A DNA stretch of 64,000 nt from Pseudomonas marginalis (GTDB taxonomy: Bacteria; Pseudomonadota; Gammaproteobacteria; Pseudomonadales; Pseudomonadaceae): positions 310,001 through 374,000 of the forward strand of contig NZ_FNSU01000004.1 in assembly GCF_900105325.1 (NCBI RefSeq), written 5' to 3'. Below are positions 26,038 to 35,321 of this stretch, piece by piece. The translations under genes and the position numbers were made by a program. Position 1 is the stretch's first letter; each line of letters starts with the position of its first letter. Under the pieces are notes generated by a model. That model had not been told where the DNA came from. It ran no database searches and worked only from the letters and a program-made list of their open reading frames with translations.

Positions 26038-27642
26038 CTATCGACGCACGATCAGATAAACACCCACGGCGACCATGATGCCGGCCGGCCAGTGGCCCAG
26101 TTGGTTCAGCGGTCCGCCAATGGCCAGCATTGCCCCGCCCACCAGGTGCGCGGCGCCCAGCAGGCGCAGGAACCAATCGTCCTTGCGCTTGCGCCATGGC
26201 GGTTCCGGGTCTTTGGCGTGGGGCTGGGACATGCGCTCCAGCAGGTCGCGGGTCATGTTGGCCAGGTGGGGCAGTTGTTCCATCTGGCTATGCAAGTTGC
26301 CCAGCATGGTCTTGGGGCTCATGCGCTCGCGCATCCAGCGTTCCAGGAAAGGCTGCGCGGTGTTCCACAGGTCAAGGTCCGGGTACAGCTGGCGGCCCAG
26401 GCCTTCGATATTGAGCAAGGTCTTTTGCAGCAACACCAACTGCGGCTGCACTTCCATATTGAAGCGCCGCGCGGTCTGGAACAGGCGCATCAGCACCTGG
26501 CCGAAGGAGATATCTTTCAGGGGCTTTTCAAAGATCGGCTCGCACACGGTGCGGATCGCCGCTTCGAATTCGTTGAGCTTGGTTTCCGCCGGCACCCAGC
26601 CCGAATCGATGTGCAACTGCGCCACGCGGCGGTAGTCGCGCTTGAAGAAGGCGAACAGGTTGCGCGCCAGGTAGTCCTGGTCTTCCGGGGTCAGGCTGCC
26701 GACGATGCCGCAGTCGATCGCGATGTACTGCGGGCTCCAAGGGTTGACGGTGCTGACGAAGATATTGCCGGGGTGCATGTCGGCGTGGAAGAAACTGTCG
26801 CGGAACACTTGGGTGAAGAAAATCTCCACGCCGCGCTCGGCAAGCATCTTCATATCGGTGCGCTGGTCGGCCAGGGTGGCGAGGTCGGTGACCTGCACGC
26901 CGTAGATGCGCTCCATCACCAGCACTTTCGGGCGGCACCAGTCCCAATACACCTGCGGCACGTACAGCAACGGCGAACCTTCGAAGTTGCGCTTGAGCTG
27001 GCTGGCGTTGGCTGCTTCGCGCAGCAGGTCGAGTTCGTCGTAGATGGTTTTCTCGTAGTCGGCGACCACGTCCACCGGGTGCAGCAGGCGCGCATCGGCA
27101 GAGAAACGTTCGGCGGCGCGGGCCAGGATAAACAGCCACGCCAGGTCCTGGCCGATGATCGGCTTGAGGCCCGGACGGATCACCTTCACCACCACTTCTT
27201 CGCCGCTCTTCAACTGTGCGGCGTGCACTTGCGCCACCGAGGCCGAGGCCAGCGGTTCGACGTCGAAGCGGCTGAACACCTCGCTGATCTTCTTGCCCAG
27301 TTGCTCTTCGATCAGCTTCATCGACTGCTGGGAATCGAACGGCGGCACGCGATCCTGCAGCAGCATCAGTTCGTCGGCGATGTCTTCGGGCAGCAGGTCG
27401 CGGCGCGTGGAGAGGATCTGCCCGAATTTGATAAAGATCGGCCCCAGGTCCTGCAAGGCCAGGCGCAGGCGCGCGCCCCGGCTTAGTTCCAGCTGTTTGC
27501 GCGGGAACCAGCGCCACGGCAGCACATAGCGCACTGCCAGCAGGAACCACGGCAGGGGCAGGGCGAACAGCAGGTCATCGAGGCGGTAGCGGATTACGAC
27601 GCGCTGGATACGGAACAAACGGCGGACGGCGAGCAGCTTCAT
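26038..27642 (-). CDS. ubiB: Ubiquinone biosynthesis kinase-like protein UbiB
   Basis: Membrane-associated atypical kinase/ATPase of the ABC1/ADCK family, needed for ubiquinone synthesis. It is 534 residues. It has the family ExD-like stretch, the Ala-rich loop in LASASVAQVHAAQLKSGEEVVVKVIRPG (which replaces the Gly-rich loop, followed by the invariant Lys), and HADMHPGNIFV for the catalytic loop. The C-terminus carries two hydrophobic helices (about 490-534). It overlaps ubiJ by 4 bases. Confidence 0.95.
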   Translation of the reverse strand: MKLLAVRRLFRIQRVVIRYRLDDLLFALPLPWFLLAVRYVLPWRWFPRKQLELSRGARLRLALQDLGPIFIKFGQILSTRRDLLPEDIADELMLLQDRVPPFDSQQSMKLIEEQLGKKISEVFSRFDVEPLASASVAQVHAAQLKSGEEVVVKVIRPGLKPIIGQDLAWLFILARAAERFSADARLLHPVDVVADYEKTIYDELDLLREAANASQLKRNFEGSPLLYVPQVYWDWCRPKVLVMERIYGVQVTDLATLADQRTDMKMLAERGVEIFFTQVFRDSFFHADMHPGNIFVSTVNPWSPQYIAIDCGIVGSLTPEDQDYLARNLFAFFKRDYRRVAQLHIDSGWVPAETKLNEFEAAIRTVCEPIFEKPLKDISFGQVLMRLFQTARRFNMEVQPQLVLLQKTLLNIEGLGRQLYPDLDLWNTAQPFLERWMRERMSPKTMLGNLHSQMEQLPHLANMTRDLLERMSQPHAKDPEPPWRKRKDDWFLRLLGAAHLVGGAMLAIGGPLNQLGHWPAGIMVAVGVYLIVRR

Positions 27643-28262
27643 GCGTTATCGCTTGGATCAAGGGAACGGCTCAGGCGCTCGAAGCGGGCCTCGAGGCGTT
27701 CCAGGTCGATTTTGGCCTTGTCGAGCTCACGAAAGCGCGCTTGCGCTTCGCGTTCTCCGACCAGGGTGCGCGATTCTTCGCTCAGGTATTCGGCAAGGTT
27801 CTGGTTGAGGCTGGCGAACCCCTGCTGGTACCAGCGCGTGCGACTGCGCAGGTGCCCGCTGATCAACTGGGTGGCGACGGGGCCGATCCAGCGGGACAGC
27901 TCGTATTCCCAGTCCAGTTCCAGGTCCTGCAGTACGGCGGCCAGGTCCATCAGGACCGCGCTGTCGCCTTCCAGGTGCACTTCGGGGCCGTGGAGGATGG
28001 CGGTCTTGTTGCGGCTCAGCGTTAGGTGCAACAGGCTGGAGGCCGGTGCACGCAGGGTGCAGTCGGCTTCGGCAGCCCATTGAGTGGCGAGCAGCAGGCC
28101 TTCATCGCTGGGCAGGATAAACAGCTGCAGGGCGGGGCTGGTGCAGTCCACGGCGATGACCTTGCCGTTCAAGTGCGCGAGCCGTGCCAGGGCGGTGCTG
28201 TCCAGGCGCAGTACACGGTTGATACCGTGTTCGACGCTGGCGAGAAGGCCTTTGAGCAGCAT
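27639..28262 (-). CDS. ubiJ: Ubiquinone biosynthesis accessory factor UbiJ (SCP2 domain)
   Basis: A 207-residue soluble lipid-binding scaffold of the ubiquinone synthesis complex. An SCP2-like domain covers about residues 10-110 (LNGKVIAVDCTSPALQLFILPSDEGLLL and LHLTLSRNKTAILHGPEVHLEGD). A coiled-coil region rich in Arg and Glu forms the last 50 residues. Placed between ubiE and ubiB with overlapping ends, the normal order. No catalytic residues are expected. Confidence 0.93.
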   Translation of the reverse strand: MLLKGLLASVEHGINRVLRLDSTALARLAHLNGKVIAVDCTSPALQLFILPSDEGLLLATQWAAEADCTLRAPASSLLHLTLSRNKTAILHGPEVHLEGDSAVLMDLAAVLQDLELDWEYELSRWIGPVATQLISGHLRSRTRWYQQGFASLNQNLAEYLSEESRTLVGEREAQARFRELDKAKIDLERLEARFERLSRSLDPSDNA

Positions 28263-29032
28263 CAGGGCTTGATGCCACGGTGCAGGGCGACAATGCCCGA
28301 AGTCATGTTGTGGTAGGTCACGCGGTCGAAACCGGCTTCTACCATCATCGACTTCAGGGTTTCCTGGTCAGGGTGCATGCGGATCGATTCGGCCAGGTAG
28401 CGGTAGCTTTCGGCGTCATTGGTGATCAGCTTGCCCATCAACGGCATGAAGGCGAAGGAGTAGGTGTTGTAGACCTTGGACATCAGCGCGTTGGTCGGCT
28501 TGGAGAACTCCAGTACCAACAGGCGACCGCCCGGCTTGAGGACGCGCAGCATCGAGCGGATCGCGTCTTCCTTGTGGGTCACGTTGCGCAGGCCGAAGGC
28601 GATAGTCACGCAGTCGAAATGGTTGTCGGGGAACGGCAGCTTTTCAGCGTCGGCCTGGACGAATTCGATATTGCCGGCCACGCCTTTGTCGAGCAGGCGG
28701 TCACGGCCGACCTTGAGCATCGAGCCGTTGATGTCCGCCAGCACCACCTGGCCGGTAGGGCCGACGAGCTTGGAAAACTTGGCCGCCAGGTCGCCCGTGC
28801 CGCCGGCGATGTCCAGCACGCGGTTGCCGGTGCGTACACCCGACAGCTCGATGGTGAAGCGTTTCCACAGGCGGTGCATGCCGCCGGAGAGCACGTCGTT
28901 CATCAGGTCGTACTTGGCCGCCACGGAGTGGAATACCTCAGCGACTTTTTCCGCTTTCTGGCTTTCCGGGACGTTCTTGAAGCCGAAGTGAGTGGTGGGT
29001 TCGGCATCGCTGCCTTTGCGCTGATCAGTCAT
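28262..29032 (-). CDS. ubiE: Ubiquinone/menaquinone C-methyltransferase UbiE
   Basis: SAM-dependent C-methyltransferase acting on the quinone ring. The 256-residue protein has FGFKNVPESQKAEKVAEVFHSVAAKYDLMNDVLSGG at its start, motif I LDIAGGTGDLA near 75, and FGLRNVTHKEDAIRSMLRVLKPGGRLLVLEFSKP near 150-180. It starts at the ATG at 29032, first of the ubiE-ubiJ-ubiB run. It is divergent from the PHA genes, with 144 bases between them. Confidence 0.97.
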   Translation of the reverse strand: MTDQRKGSDAEPTTHFGFKNVPESQKAEKVAEVFHSVAAKYDLMNDVLSGGMHRLWKRFTIELSGVRTGNRVLDIAGGTGDLAAKFSKLVGPTGQVVLADINGSMLKVGRDRLLDKGVAGNIEFVQADAEKLPFPDNHFDCVTIAFGLRNVTHKEDAIRSMLRVLKPGGRLLVLEFSKPTNALMSKVYNTYSFAFMPLMGKLITNDAESYRYLAESIRMHPDQETLKSMMVEAGFDRVTYHNMTSGIVALHRGIKP

Positions 29033-29176
29033 ATCGCTGTCACCAAAAGAGAATGCGGGACATGATAATCCCCAAGGCCTGCTTTGTCTTGGCAAGGCTG
29101 CAGGTAAGATAGGCAGGCACCGAGACCTTTTGCCGCATTCAAGGTATTCAAATCCCTATAAAGAGGAGTCATTGCA

Positions 29177-29452
29177 ATGGCCCGTATAACCGTTGAGCGT
29201 GCGCATTCCCTGGGTAAAGAAGGGGCACGCGCAAAGGCCGAGAAGTTGGCGCATAAACTCCAGGAGCAATATGGCCTGGAGCCCTCGTGGTCCGGCGATA
29301 CCTTGAACCTCAAGCGTTCGGGGGTTAAAGGCACCGTGTTGGTGGCGGATGATTCGCTGCGCATTGATGTGGAACTGGGCCTGTTGATGTCGGCCATGAG
29401 TGGCACCATCAAGTCCGAAATCGAGAAAGCCCTGGATAAAGCCTTGGCCTGA
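29177..29452 (+). CDS. Small polyhydroxyalkanoate-system family protein
   Basis: A 91-residue protein of the family annotated as 'polyhydroxyalkanoic acid system protein'. It starts MARITVERAHSLGKEGARAKAEKLAHKLQEQYGLEPSW and has a C-terminal helix IKSEIEKALDKALA. AAAGAGGAG lies before the ATG. Its place ahead of phaI suits a PHA-related role, but the function is not known to me. Confidence 0.8.
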   Translation: MARITVERAHSLGKEGARAKAEKLAHKLQEQYGLEPSWSGDTLNLKRSGVKGTVLVADDSLRIDVELGLLMSAMSGTIKSEIEKALDKALA

Positions 29453-29557
29453 TCCGCGAGTACTTAGGGTGCCGATTCTAATTTTCCAGCCTACTTTGTG
29501 CCCAGGTCCTCAACTCCTGCGGGCCGTTCCTCCCCCCTTTTCTGCGTGAGGTGCACC

Positions 29558-29980
29558 ATGGCCAAAGTTATCCTGAAGAAAAAAATCGATGCTCAGACCG
29601 GCGCGTTGAGTGACGTTAAAACCTATGCCCGCAAGATCTGGTTGGCGGGTCTTGGTGCCTACGCGAAGGTCGGCAGCGAGGGCGGCGACTACTTCAAAGA
29701 GCTGGTTAAAACCGGTCAACATGTTGAAAGTAAAGGCAAAAAAGTTGCAGTGGAACAACTTGATGCCGCCAACAGTCAGATTGATCAAGTAAAGAGTAAT
29801 GTCTCCGCGGTCAAAGGTCTGGTAGAAGTTCAGCTGGATAAAGTTGAAAAAGCTTTTGATACTCGCGTTGCCAGTGCCTTGAATCGAATTGGCATTGCGT
29901 CTAAACATGACGTGGAGACACTCTCTGCTAAGCTCGAAGAGCTGACGGCATTGCTCGAACGTGTCGCGCGTAAACACTAA
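29558..29980 (+). CDS. phaI: PHA granule-associated phasin PhaI
   Basis: A 140-residue phasin covering polyhydroxyalkanoate granules. The motif YARKIWLAGLGAYAKVGSEGGDYF near 20-43 is shared with PhaF and marks the granule-binding helix. The rest is a long amphipathic helix ending in ETLSAKLEELTALLERVARKH. The ATG at 29558 is preceded by GAGGTG. It lies 12 bases before phaF, so phaI-phaF is one operon. Confidence 0.92.
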   Translation: MAKVILKKKIDAQTGALSDVKTYARKIWLAGLGAYAKVGSEGGDYFKELVKTGQHVESKGKKVAVEQLDAANSQIDQVKSNVSAVKGLVEVQLDKVEKAFDTRVASALNRIGIASKHDVETLSAKLEELTALLERVARKH

Positions 29981-29992
29981 GGAGACATCGGG

Positions 29993-30961
29993 ATGGCTGT
30001 TAAAAAGACTACTCAGAAAGAAGGCAGCTCGTGGGTCGGGAAAGTTGAAGAATACTCCCGCAAGATCTGGCTGGCTGGTTTAGGCGTTTACTCGAAGATC
30101 GACAGTGACGGCAGCAAACTCTTCGAGACCTTGGTTAAAGACGGCGAGAAGGCCGAGAAGTTGACCAAGAGCGCAGTCGGTAAACAAGTAGGCGCTGCTA
30201 AAGCGACTGCCGGCTCGCGCATCAGCGATGCGAAGAAACAGGTATTGGGTACTTGGGGCGAGCTTGAAGGGGCGCTGGACAAGCGCCTCAACAGTGCTAT
30301 TTCGCGCCTGGGCGTGCCGAGTAAAGCTGAATTGAAGGCATTGCACGGCAAGGTCGATACCCTGACCAAGCAGATCGAAAAACTCACCGGTGCCAAAGTG
30401 GCTCCTGTGAAAGCGGCTGCAGCCAAGCCTGCTGCAAAAACGGCCGCTGCCAAACCAGCGGCTAAAACGGCTGCCAAACCTCTGGTGAAAGCTGCCGCCA
30501 AGCCAGCTGCAAAACCCGCGGCCAAGGCAGCTGTAAAAGCAGTCGCTAAACCGGCTGCCAAAACCGCAGCGGCCAAACCGGCTGCCAAGACCACAGCTAA
30601 ACCCGTGGCTGCGAAAGCAACTGCCAAACCTGCGGCCAAGCCAGCAGCCAAGGCCGCCGCAAAACCGGCCGCTAAGCCCGCAGCCAAAACCGCAGCCGCC
30701 AAACCCGCGGCCAAGCCTGCCGCTGCTAAACCTGCAGCCAAGCCCGCCGCCGCGAAACCGGTGGCCAAGCCAGCCGCCAAACCTGCTGCGGCGAAAAAGC
30801 CAGCTGCAGCGAAAAAAACGGCAGCGCCTAAGCCTGCTGTTGCCGCCAAGCCGGCAACCACGGCACCGGCTGCTTCGGCGGCCAACTCGGTGTCGGCACC
30901 CACGCCTGCCGCCACCCCGACTGCAACGCCGGTCACCCCGACGCCAACCAGTCAGTCCTGA
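29993..30961 (+). CDS. phaF: PHA granule-associated, histone-like protein PhaF
   Basis: A 322-residue two-part protein. Residues 1-135 form a phasin domain (YSRKIWLAGLGVYSKIDSDGSKLF near 22-45, then a leucine-zipper-like helix LKALHGKVDTLTKQIEKLTG). From about 140 to 300 there are dozens of AAKPAAK-type repeats, the histone H1-like DNA-binding tail. The tail ends in a Pro/Thr-rich stretch. Family knowledge: it links granules to the nucleoid and affects granule segregation and transcription. The repeat is also visible at DNA level (30412-30850). Confidence 0.95.
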   Translation: MAVKKTTQKEGSSWVGKVEEYSRKIWLAGLGVYSKIDSDGSKLFETLVKDGEKAEKLTKSAVGKQVGAAKATAGSRISDAKKQVLGTWGELEGALDKRLNSAISRLGVPSKAELKALHGKVDTLTKQIEKLTGAKVAPVKAAAAKPAAKTAAAKPAAKTAAKPLVKAAAKPAAKPAAKAAVKAVAKPAAKTAAAKPAAKTTAKPVAAKATAKPAAKPAAKAAAKPAAKPAAKTAAAKPAAKPAAAKPAAKPAAAKPVAKPAAKPAAAKKPAAAKKTAAPKPAVAAKPATTAPAASAANSVSAPTPAATPTATPVTPTPTSQS

Positions 30962-30978
30962 TTTTTCCGGGACGCGCA

Positions 30979-31016
30979 AAAAATGCCCGGCCTGCAAAAG
31001 CTGGGCATTTTTTTTG
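30979..31016 (+). terminator. Factor-independent terminator after phaF
   Basis: AAATGCCC (30981-30988) pairs with GGGCATTT (31003-31010) and is followed by a run of T to 31015. It is 20 bases after the phaF stop. Read on the other strand it has an A run before it, so it may also end the fimbrial transcript. Confidence 0.9.
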
Positions 31017-31031
31017 TGCGCGGTTACCCCA

Positions 31032-31553
31032 TCAATTATAAGTGATGGAAACGGTGACAGTGCTGTCCAGGGTACCTGCGGTAATCGCGGAGCCGGTTTT
31101 CCGGTACGACGCATTCATCGGTAACAACGCTCTTGCGCCGCTTGTGGCGATCTGGCGGGTGCGCTGGGCGACAGAACCATTGGCGGGAATGTCAGCGACG
31201 TTTCGGTGGGAAAGCGAGAGCGCCGTCCCGGCTGAGGTTCCGGTGTTGGCGAACAATGCGCCGTTGCCGCTGGACGGAGTGCCCGCGAACAGAAAGAACA
31301 CATTTTGAATGTCCGATTCGCACTCGGCGGTAATGTCGAAATTTGTCGTACCCACTTCTTCGGATGAATCAAAATCCGATACTTTGATCGAGGGCAGGGT
31401 GATGGTGCGGGTCACATCACCGGCGGCCAGGTTGCAGGTGCCGGCATTGACCTGGCCGGTAAAGCGCAAGGTGCCCGTGGTTGCGGCCTGGACCGCAGTG
31501 GCGGCCAGGCTCGCGGTGATAGCCAGCAGCAGGGGCAGGGCTCGAATCCTCAT
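31032..31553 (-). CDS. Fimbrial subunit, type 1 pilin family (minor subunit)
   Basis: A 173-residue secreted pilin of the chaperone-usher type, last gene of the fimbrial cluster. The signal peptide is about 1-23 (ends VQA). The mature part starts ATTGTLRFTGQVNAGTCNL with the first Cys, and AECESD carries the second, the usual disulphide. It ends VTVSITYN, the alternating hydrophobic beta-strand with penultimate Tyr recognised by chaperones. Its mature part resembles the second domain of the adhesin encoded just upstream. It starts 18 bases after the adhesin stop. Confidence 0.85.
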   Translation of the reverse strand: MRIRALPLLLAITASLAATAVQAATTGTLRFTGQVNAGTCNLAAGDVTRTITLPSIKVSDFDSSEEVGTTNFDITAECESDIQNVFFLFAGTPSSGNGALFANTGTSAGTALSLSHRNVADIPANGSVAQRTRQIATSGARALLPMNASYRKTGSAITAGTLDSTVTVSITYN

Positions 31554-31571
31554 TACATACTCCTCAGGTTT

Positions 31572-32507
31572 TTAGTTATAGGTGATGTTGACGGTCGCGG
31601 TCGTTTCGAGCCTGCCTTGGCTGACCGTGCCGTTCTTGTGATACGCCGCACCCAGCGGCAGCACCGCGCGCCCCCCGGAGACCGGCACCGTGCGGGTGTT
31701 TTCGGTGCCGTTGGCGAGGATGTTCTGGATACCACCGCCAATGCGTGAATACAGCCACAGGGCGACGCCACCGGCAGTGCCCGTATTGGCGAAGAGCCGA
31801 TCATTGCCAGGTGCGGGGGTACCGGAAAAGCGGAAGGTCACGTTGGAAGCGTTGGTGCAGTTTGCGGTTAACTCGAAGTTGCGTGGGCCTGCGGTCGTTG
31901 CGTTATTGAATGCGCCGACTTGCACCGGGTCGAGCGAGATCGTGCGGTTGACGTCGCCGGTCGCCAGGTCGCAGGTGGCGGCGGGCCTGACAAAGCGCAC
32001 TGCGTTGCCGAGCCTCAGGGTAAAACTCTCCGGACGGTTATCCAGTCTCTTCACCCAAATGTTACCGGCAGGCACTGTCCCGTCTGTCACAGGTCCGGAT
32101 TTATAGAACCTTAATTCCGCGGCCATAAAGCTGGTGACGGGGCCACTGAAGGTGTTTTGTCGGCTCTGCATGGCAAAGAAAGGGTAAAGCGCGCCGGAAT
32201 GTCGGATGCGCATGTGTACACCCACACCAGGAACTTCGGTCTCGTAGTACTTTACGTGAGACCTTGCGCTGTAGCGCCCGGTGATCGTTCCTAAAGTGTG
32301 GCCGCAATTCATGGTGTAATTGGGTGCCGTACCAGTGAATTCCTTAATGACAATTTCAGACTCCACTGGGAGGCTGTCCGGTACGACGATTGTGGACGGA
32401 AGGGTGAGTGTGAATGTGTCGTTCTGATACCTGTCACACGCCGCTTGAGCCGCAATCGGCGAGCCAAGGACCAGCACTGTTGACATGAGTTGTATGGCGC
32501 GTTTCAT
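31572..32507 (-). CDS. Probable two-domain fimbrial tip adhesin
   Basis: A 311-residue secreted protein with a signal peptide (about 1-22, ends AQA). The N-terminal part (about 23-165) is not recognisable from a known lectin and has Cys residues at CDRYQ and NCGHT. The C-terminal part (about 170-311) is a pilin domain (TCDLATGDVNRTISL, ANCTNAS, ending TVNITYN). An N-terminal receptor-binding domain plus a pilin domain is the layout of tip adhesins. The start is the ATG at 32507 giving MKRAIQLMSTVLVLG; upstream codons lie in the gap after the usher gene. The receptor cannot be read from the sequence. Confidence 0.75.
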   Translation of the reverse strand: MKRAIQLMSTVLVLGSPIAAQAACDRYQNDTFTLTLPSTIVVPDSLPVESEIVIKEFTGTAPNYTMNCGHTLGTITGRYSARSHVKYYETEVPGVGVHMRIRHSGALYPFFAMQSRQNTFSGPVTSFMAAELRFYKSGPVTDGTVPAGNIWVKRLDNRPESFTLRLGNAVRFVRPAATCDLATGDVNRTISLDPVQVGAFNNATTAGPRNFELTANCTNASNVTFRFSGTPAPGNDRLFANTGTAGGVALWLYSRIGGGIQNILANGTENTRTVPVSGGRAVLPLGAAYHKNGTVSQGRLETTATVNITYN

Positions 32508-32577
32508 CTTCAGTCCCGCAAAAGAAATAGGGCGGTTGCAGGCAAGCAGTGCACTGGGCGTGCTTGCCTGCGCCGGA

Positions 32578-35163
32578 TCAACTGCTTGCATTGCGCTCGC
32601 TCGACGGTGGCATGTGCTGTGCTGTATCGAGCCGGCAGGTGCCCGCGTCGAGATTAAGCAACCGTTGGGTGCCGGCAATGTTCGACTGTGCGCCCAAGTC
32701 GTAATGCAACTGGCATGCGGCGCCGGCATGGGGGCCCCACTTGATCGTCAATGGTCCCTGTGTACGAGACACTCGAACAAAGGCTTGACCACCCTGCCCG
32801 ACCACCCCGACGCTCGCGCCGTCCTCATCAAACACATCCGCACCAAACGGCAAGGAGCTGCCATCCTCGCGCAGTGCCGTGATCAACATGGCCTGGCCGC
32901 TGACCGTCTCGAACTTAAGCTTCACCACCGAACCGGCACGGGGCGCTACGTTCTGGGCGGCGGTCTTGAGTTCCACATCGACCGAAAGATCCTTCGGGTC
33001 CAGCTCCACGACGTTCTGGCGATACGGGGTAAGGTGGGGTACCACGGCGTAGCCGCTGTTACCGACTTGCGCGCTGTGGTTACCGTTGATCCGCGCACCC
33101 TGGGCGTCGGGCGCCTGGACGATGCCGATGGTGTCGCCCAGCTCCGGAGCGAAGGTCACGCCGCCGGCGTGGGCAACGATGCCGCCGGTCATCCCCAGCG
33201 ATACCGAGCGGTAGTCGCTGCTCTGCCCGTAACCGGCAGACAGCACGCCATGACTGGCCTGGTATTTCATATCGGCACTCGCGGCGTTACCACTGCCTCG
33301 GGTTCGACTGGCACCAAGGCCATAGCTGAATTCGCTGCGTTCGCCAAGGCTGCCGCCGACGTTCACGCGCTCGCCACTGTTTTGGTCGCCGTGATAGACC
33401 GTGGTGGTCAGGGTCGGCGAACGCGCGCCGCTGCCCAGGGGCAGGCTCAAGGTCAGATCCACCTGCTTGTCGACTCGGTCGCTCAACAGGTCACGGGTGC
33501 GCTGTGCACTGACGGTATAGTGAAGGCCCTTCCAGGTGCCGCTGTATCCCGCGGTAAAGGTCAGGTTGCCACTTGTGCGGTTCCAATAGTTTTGCGAAGA
33601 ACCGGTCAGGTAAACCGAGCCGTTGCCCAGGCTCTGGTTGAGGCTTATGTCCATTCTGTCGCGCAGGCGCGAGACGCTGTCGAGGCTGAGTCCGTCGATG
33701 GCAAGGTCGCGAATCCGTGCGGCATCGCCTACGCTCAGGAACCCTTCAGTGGAATAGCGGTAGGCCCCCAATGCGAAGTGAGTGCCGGTGTCTGCGAAAT
33801 TCTTGCTGTAGCGCAGTTGCAGGCTTTGTCCCTCCCGCGAACCGTGCCCAGGTACATGGGCATTGGAGTGGGTCAAGTCAAACGACACCGCACCCAATGG
33901 CGTGTTGAGTGCCGTTCCCAATAATTGTGAATTGTAGTCTTGGCCCACCACCGCGCCGGTATAGCCGGTCAGTAGATTGCTGAGGCCATGCTGGTAGGTC
34001 GCCTGCATCAGTGTGGGAGGGTGCCGAAGGCCAAGTTCATCGAGCTGGCCGATGCTCAGCGAATAGCGGTGGTGGCCGGGTCGCAGGAGGTTGGCGTTGG
34101 CCGCAAAGGGGACGATGAACTCCCGCTGACGGCCATCCGCCTCGGTGATCGTGACGGTCAGGTCGCCGCCATATCCGGTAGGGAATAAATCATTGAGTAC
34201 AAACGGCCCGGGCGCCACCGACACCTCATCCAGCAGTACCCCGCGCTGGCGCACGGTAACCCGCGCGTTGGTCTCGGCAACGCCGCGCACCACGGGGGCA
34301 AAACCGGTCTGGGAATCAGGCAGCATCCGGTCATCACTGAACAGGCTCGCACCCCGCAGGCGGACGCTGTCGAACAGCTCGCCCGGCGTGTAGATTTCGC
34401 CGACCATCAATTGAGACTGCAGCGAGCTCATTTCACGCTGAACGTAGGTGCTGCTGCTCTGGTAGCCAGAGCCCACCGATGATTGGCTGTAGCTGCCGTT
34501 GTGGCGCCAATGCCAGTCGCCCAGGTTGAGCCCGGTGTTCAGGCCCAGGTAGTTGGAGTTGAGCGACTGATGCCTGGTTTGGGTGGCAAAGGTGTTGGCG
34601 TTGTAACGCACGAAGGCTGCGTCGATGCCACTGTCCCAGTGTTTGGGATCGATATAGCCCCGAGCCTTGCGTGCGAGGTAAATCTGCGGGATCTGCAGGT
34701 CAAGGCGATTTTCACCAGAATCGAACCGGCTGCTGGCGCCTGGCAGGTAGCTGGCAATATCGGCGCATGCGGAAAATACGGCGTCGGTCGATTGCCTGTC
34801 GACCGCCTCCATGTCGATGCCGAACCTGAAGAGCGCGTCACGCTCAAGGCACATCTGCGCAGTGTCTTGTCCGTCCATGGCCTTGAACGATAGCGTCTCT
34901 CTGCCTATCCATTGGCCGTTGAGATAAACCTCCGCACGGTAGCTGCCGGGTAGCACGACGTTGCCTTGGTTGAACTTTGAAATGTCGACCTGCAAGCCCG
35001 CTGCCCCGCCGGGAAAAAAGGCCGGGTTGAATACAGAATGCGTGGCGTCTTGGGCCGCTGCAGTGTGGGCGCCACCCAACAGCAATAGACCTTGAGCTAC
35101 AAGCGTCAACCTGAAAGGCGATATAAACCCGTTTTCGGGTCTGGCCGGTGTTTTCGAACTCAT
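32578..35163 (-). CDS. Fimbrial outer-membrane usher (FimD/PapC family)
   Basis: An 861-residue outer-membrane usher, forming the pore through which pilins are secreted. After a signal sequence (about 1-38) comes the N-terminal chaperone-binding domain (VFNPAFFPGGAAGLQVDISKFNQGNVVLPGSYRAEVYLNG). It is followed by the beta-barrel with the plug-like segment (APVVRGVAETNARVTVRQRGVLLDEVSVAPGPF), and two C-terminal domains with a Cys pair (GAACQLHYD and AGTCRLD). The ATG at 35163 begins MSSKTPAR and is preferred over an upstream open extension. Length is typical. Third-to-last gene of the operon. Confidence 0.94.
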   Translation of the reverse strand: MSSKTPARPENGFISPFRLTLVAQGLLLLGGAHTAAAQDATHSVFNPAFFPGGAAGLQVDISKFNQGNVVLPGSYRAEVYLNGQWIGRETLSFKAMDGQDTAQMCLERDALFRFGIDMEAVDRQSTDAVFSACADIASYLPGASSRFDSGENRLDLQIPQIYLARKARGYIDPKHWDSGIDAAFVRYNANTFATQTRHQSLNSNYLGLNTGLNLGDWHWRHNGSYSQSSVGSGYQSSSTYVQREMSSLQSQLMVGEIYTPGELFDSVRLRGASLFSDDRMLPDSQTGFAPVVRGVAETNARVTVRQRGVLLDEVSVAPGPFVLNDLFPTGYGGDLTVTITEADGRQREFIVPFAANANLLRPGHHRYSLSIGQLDELGLRHPPTLMQATYQHGLSNLLTGYTGAVVGQDYNSQLLGTALNTPLGAVSFDLTHSNAHVPGHGSREGQSLQLRYSKNFADTGTHFALGAYRYSTEGFLSVGDAARIRDLAIDGLSLDSVSRLRDRMDISLNQSLGNGSVYLTGSSQNYWNRTSGNLTFTAGYSGTWKGLHYTVSAQRTRDLLSDRVDKQVDLTLSLPLGSGARSPTLTTTVYHGDQNSGERVNVGGSLGERSEFSYGLGASRTRGSGNAASADMKYQASHGVLSAGYGQSSDYRSVSLGMTGGIVAHAGGVTFAPELGDTIGIVQAPDAQGARINGNHSAQVGNSGYAVVPHLTPYRQNVVELDPKDLSVDVELKTAAQNVAPRAGSVVKLKFETVSGQAMLITALREDGSSLPFGADVFDEDGASVGVVGQGGQAFVRVSRTQGPLTIKWGPHAGAACQLHYDLGAQSNIAGTQRLLNLDAGTCRLDTAQHMPPSSERNASS

Positions 35164-35321
35164 GGATACCGTTCCCGGGGAAAGTTGTGGTCCGAATTGC
35201 GACAAAGCGCGGCCCTGTCCTGACGAACAAGTACTGAACGGACGTGTTTGATTTGTGCTGCGGCGGGTCAATCAACCTCGAGAGGCAGGGACTGGACCCT
35301 GATGAACTCAGGGTGGGGCGA

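Noticed and set aside
30412..30850. Repetitive DNA that could be taken for a satellite or CRISPR-like array
   Set aside because: It is the AAKPAAK-coding tail of phaF; repeats are short, in frame and not separated by unique spacers.
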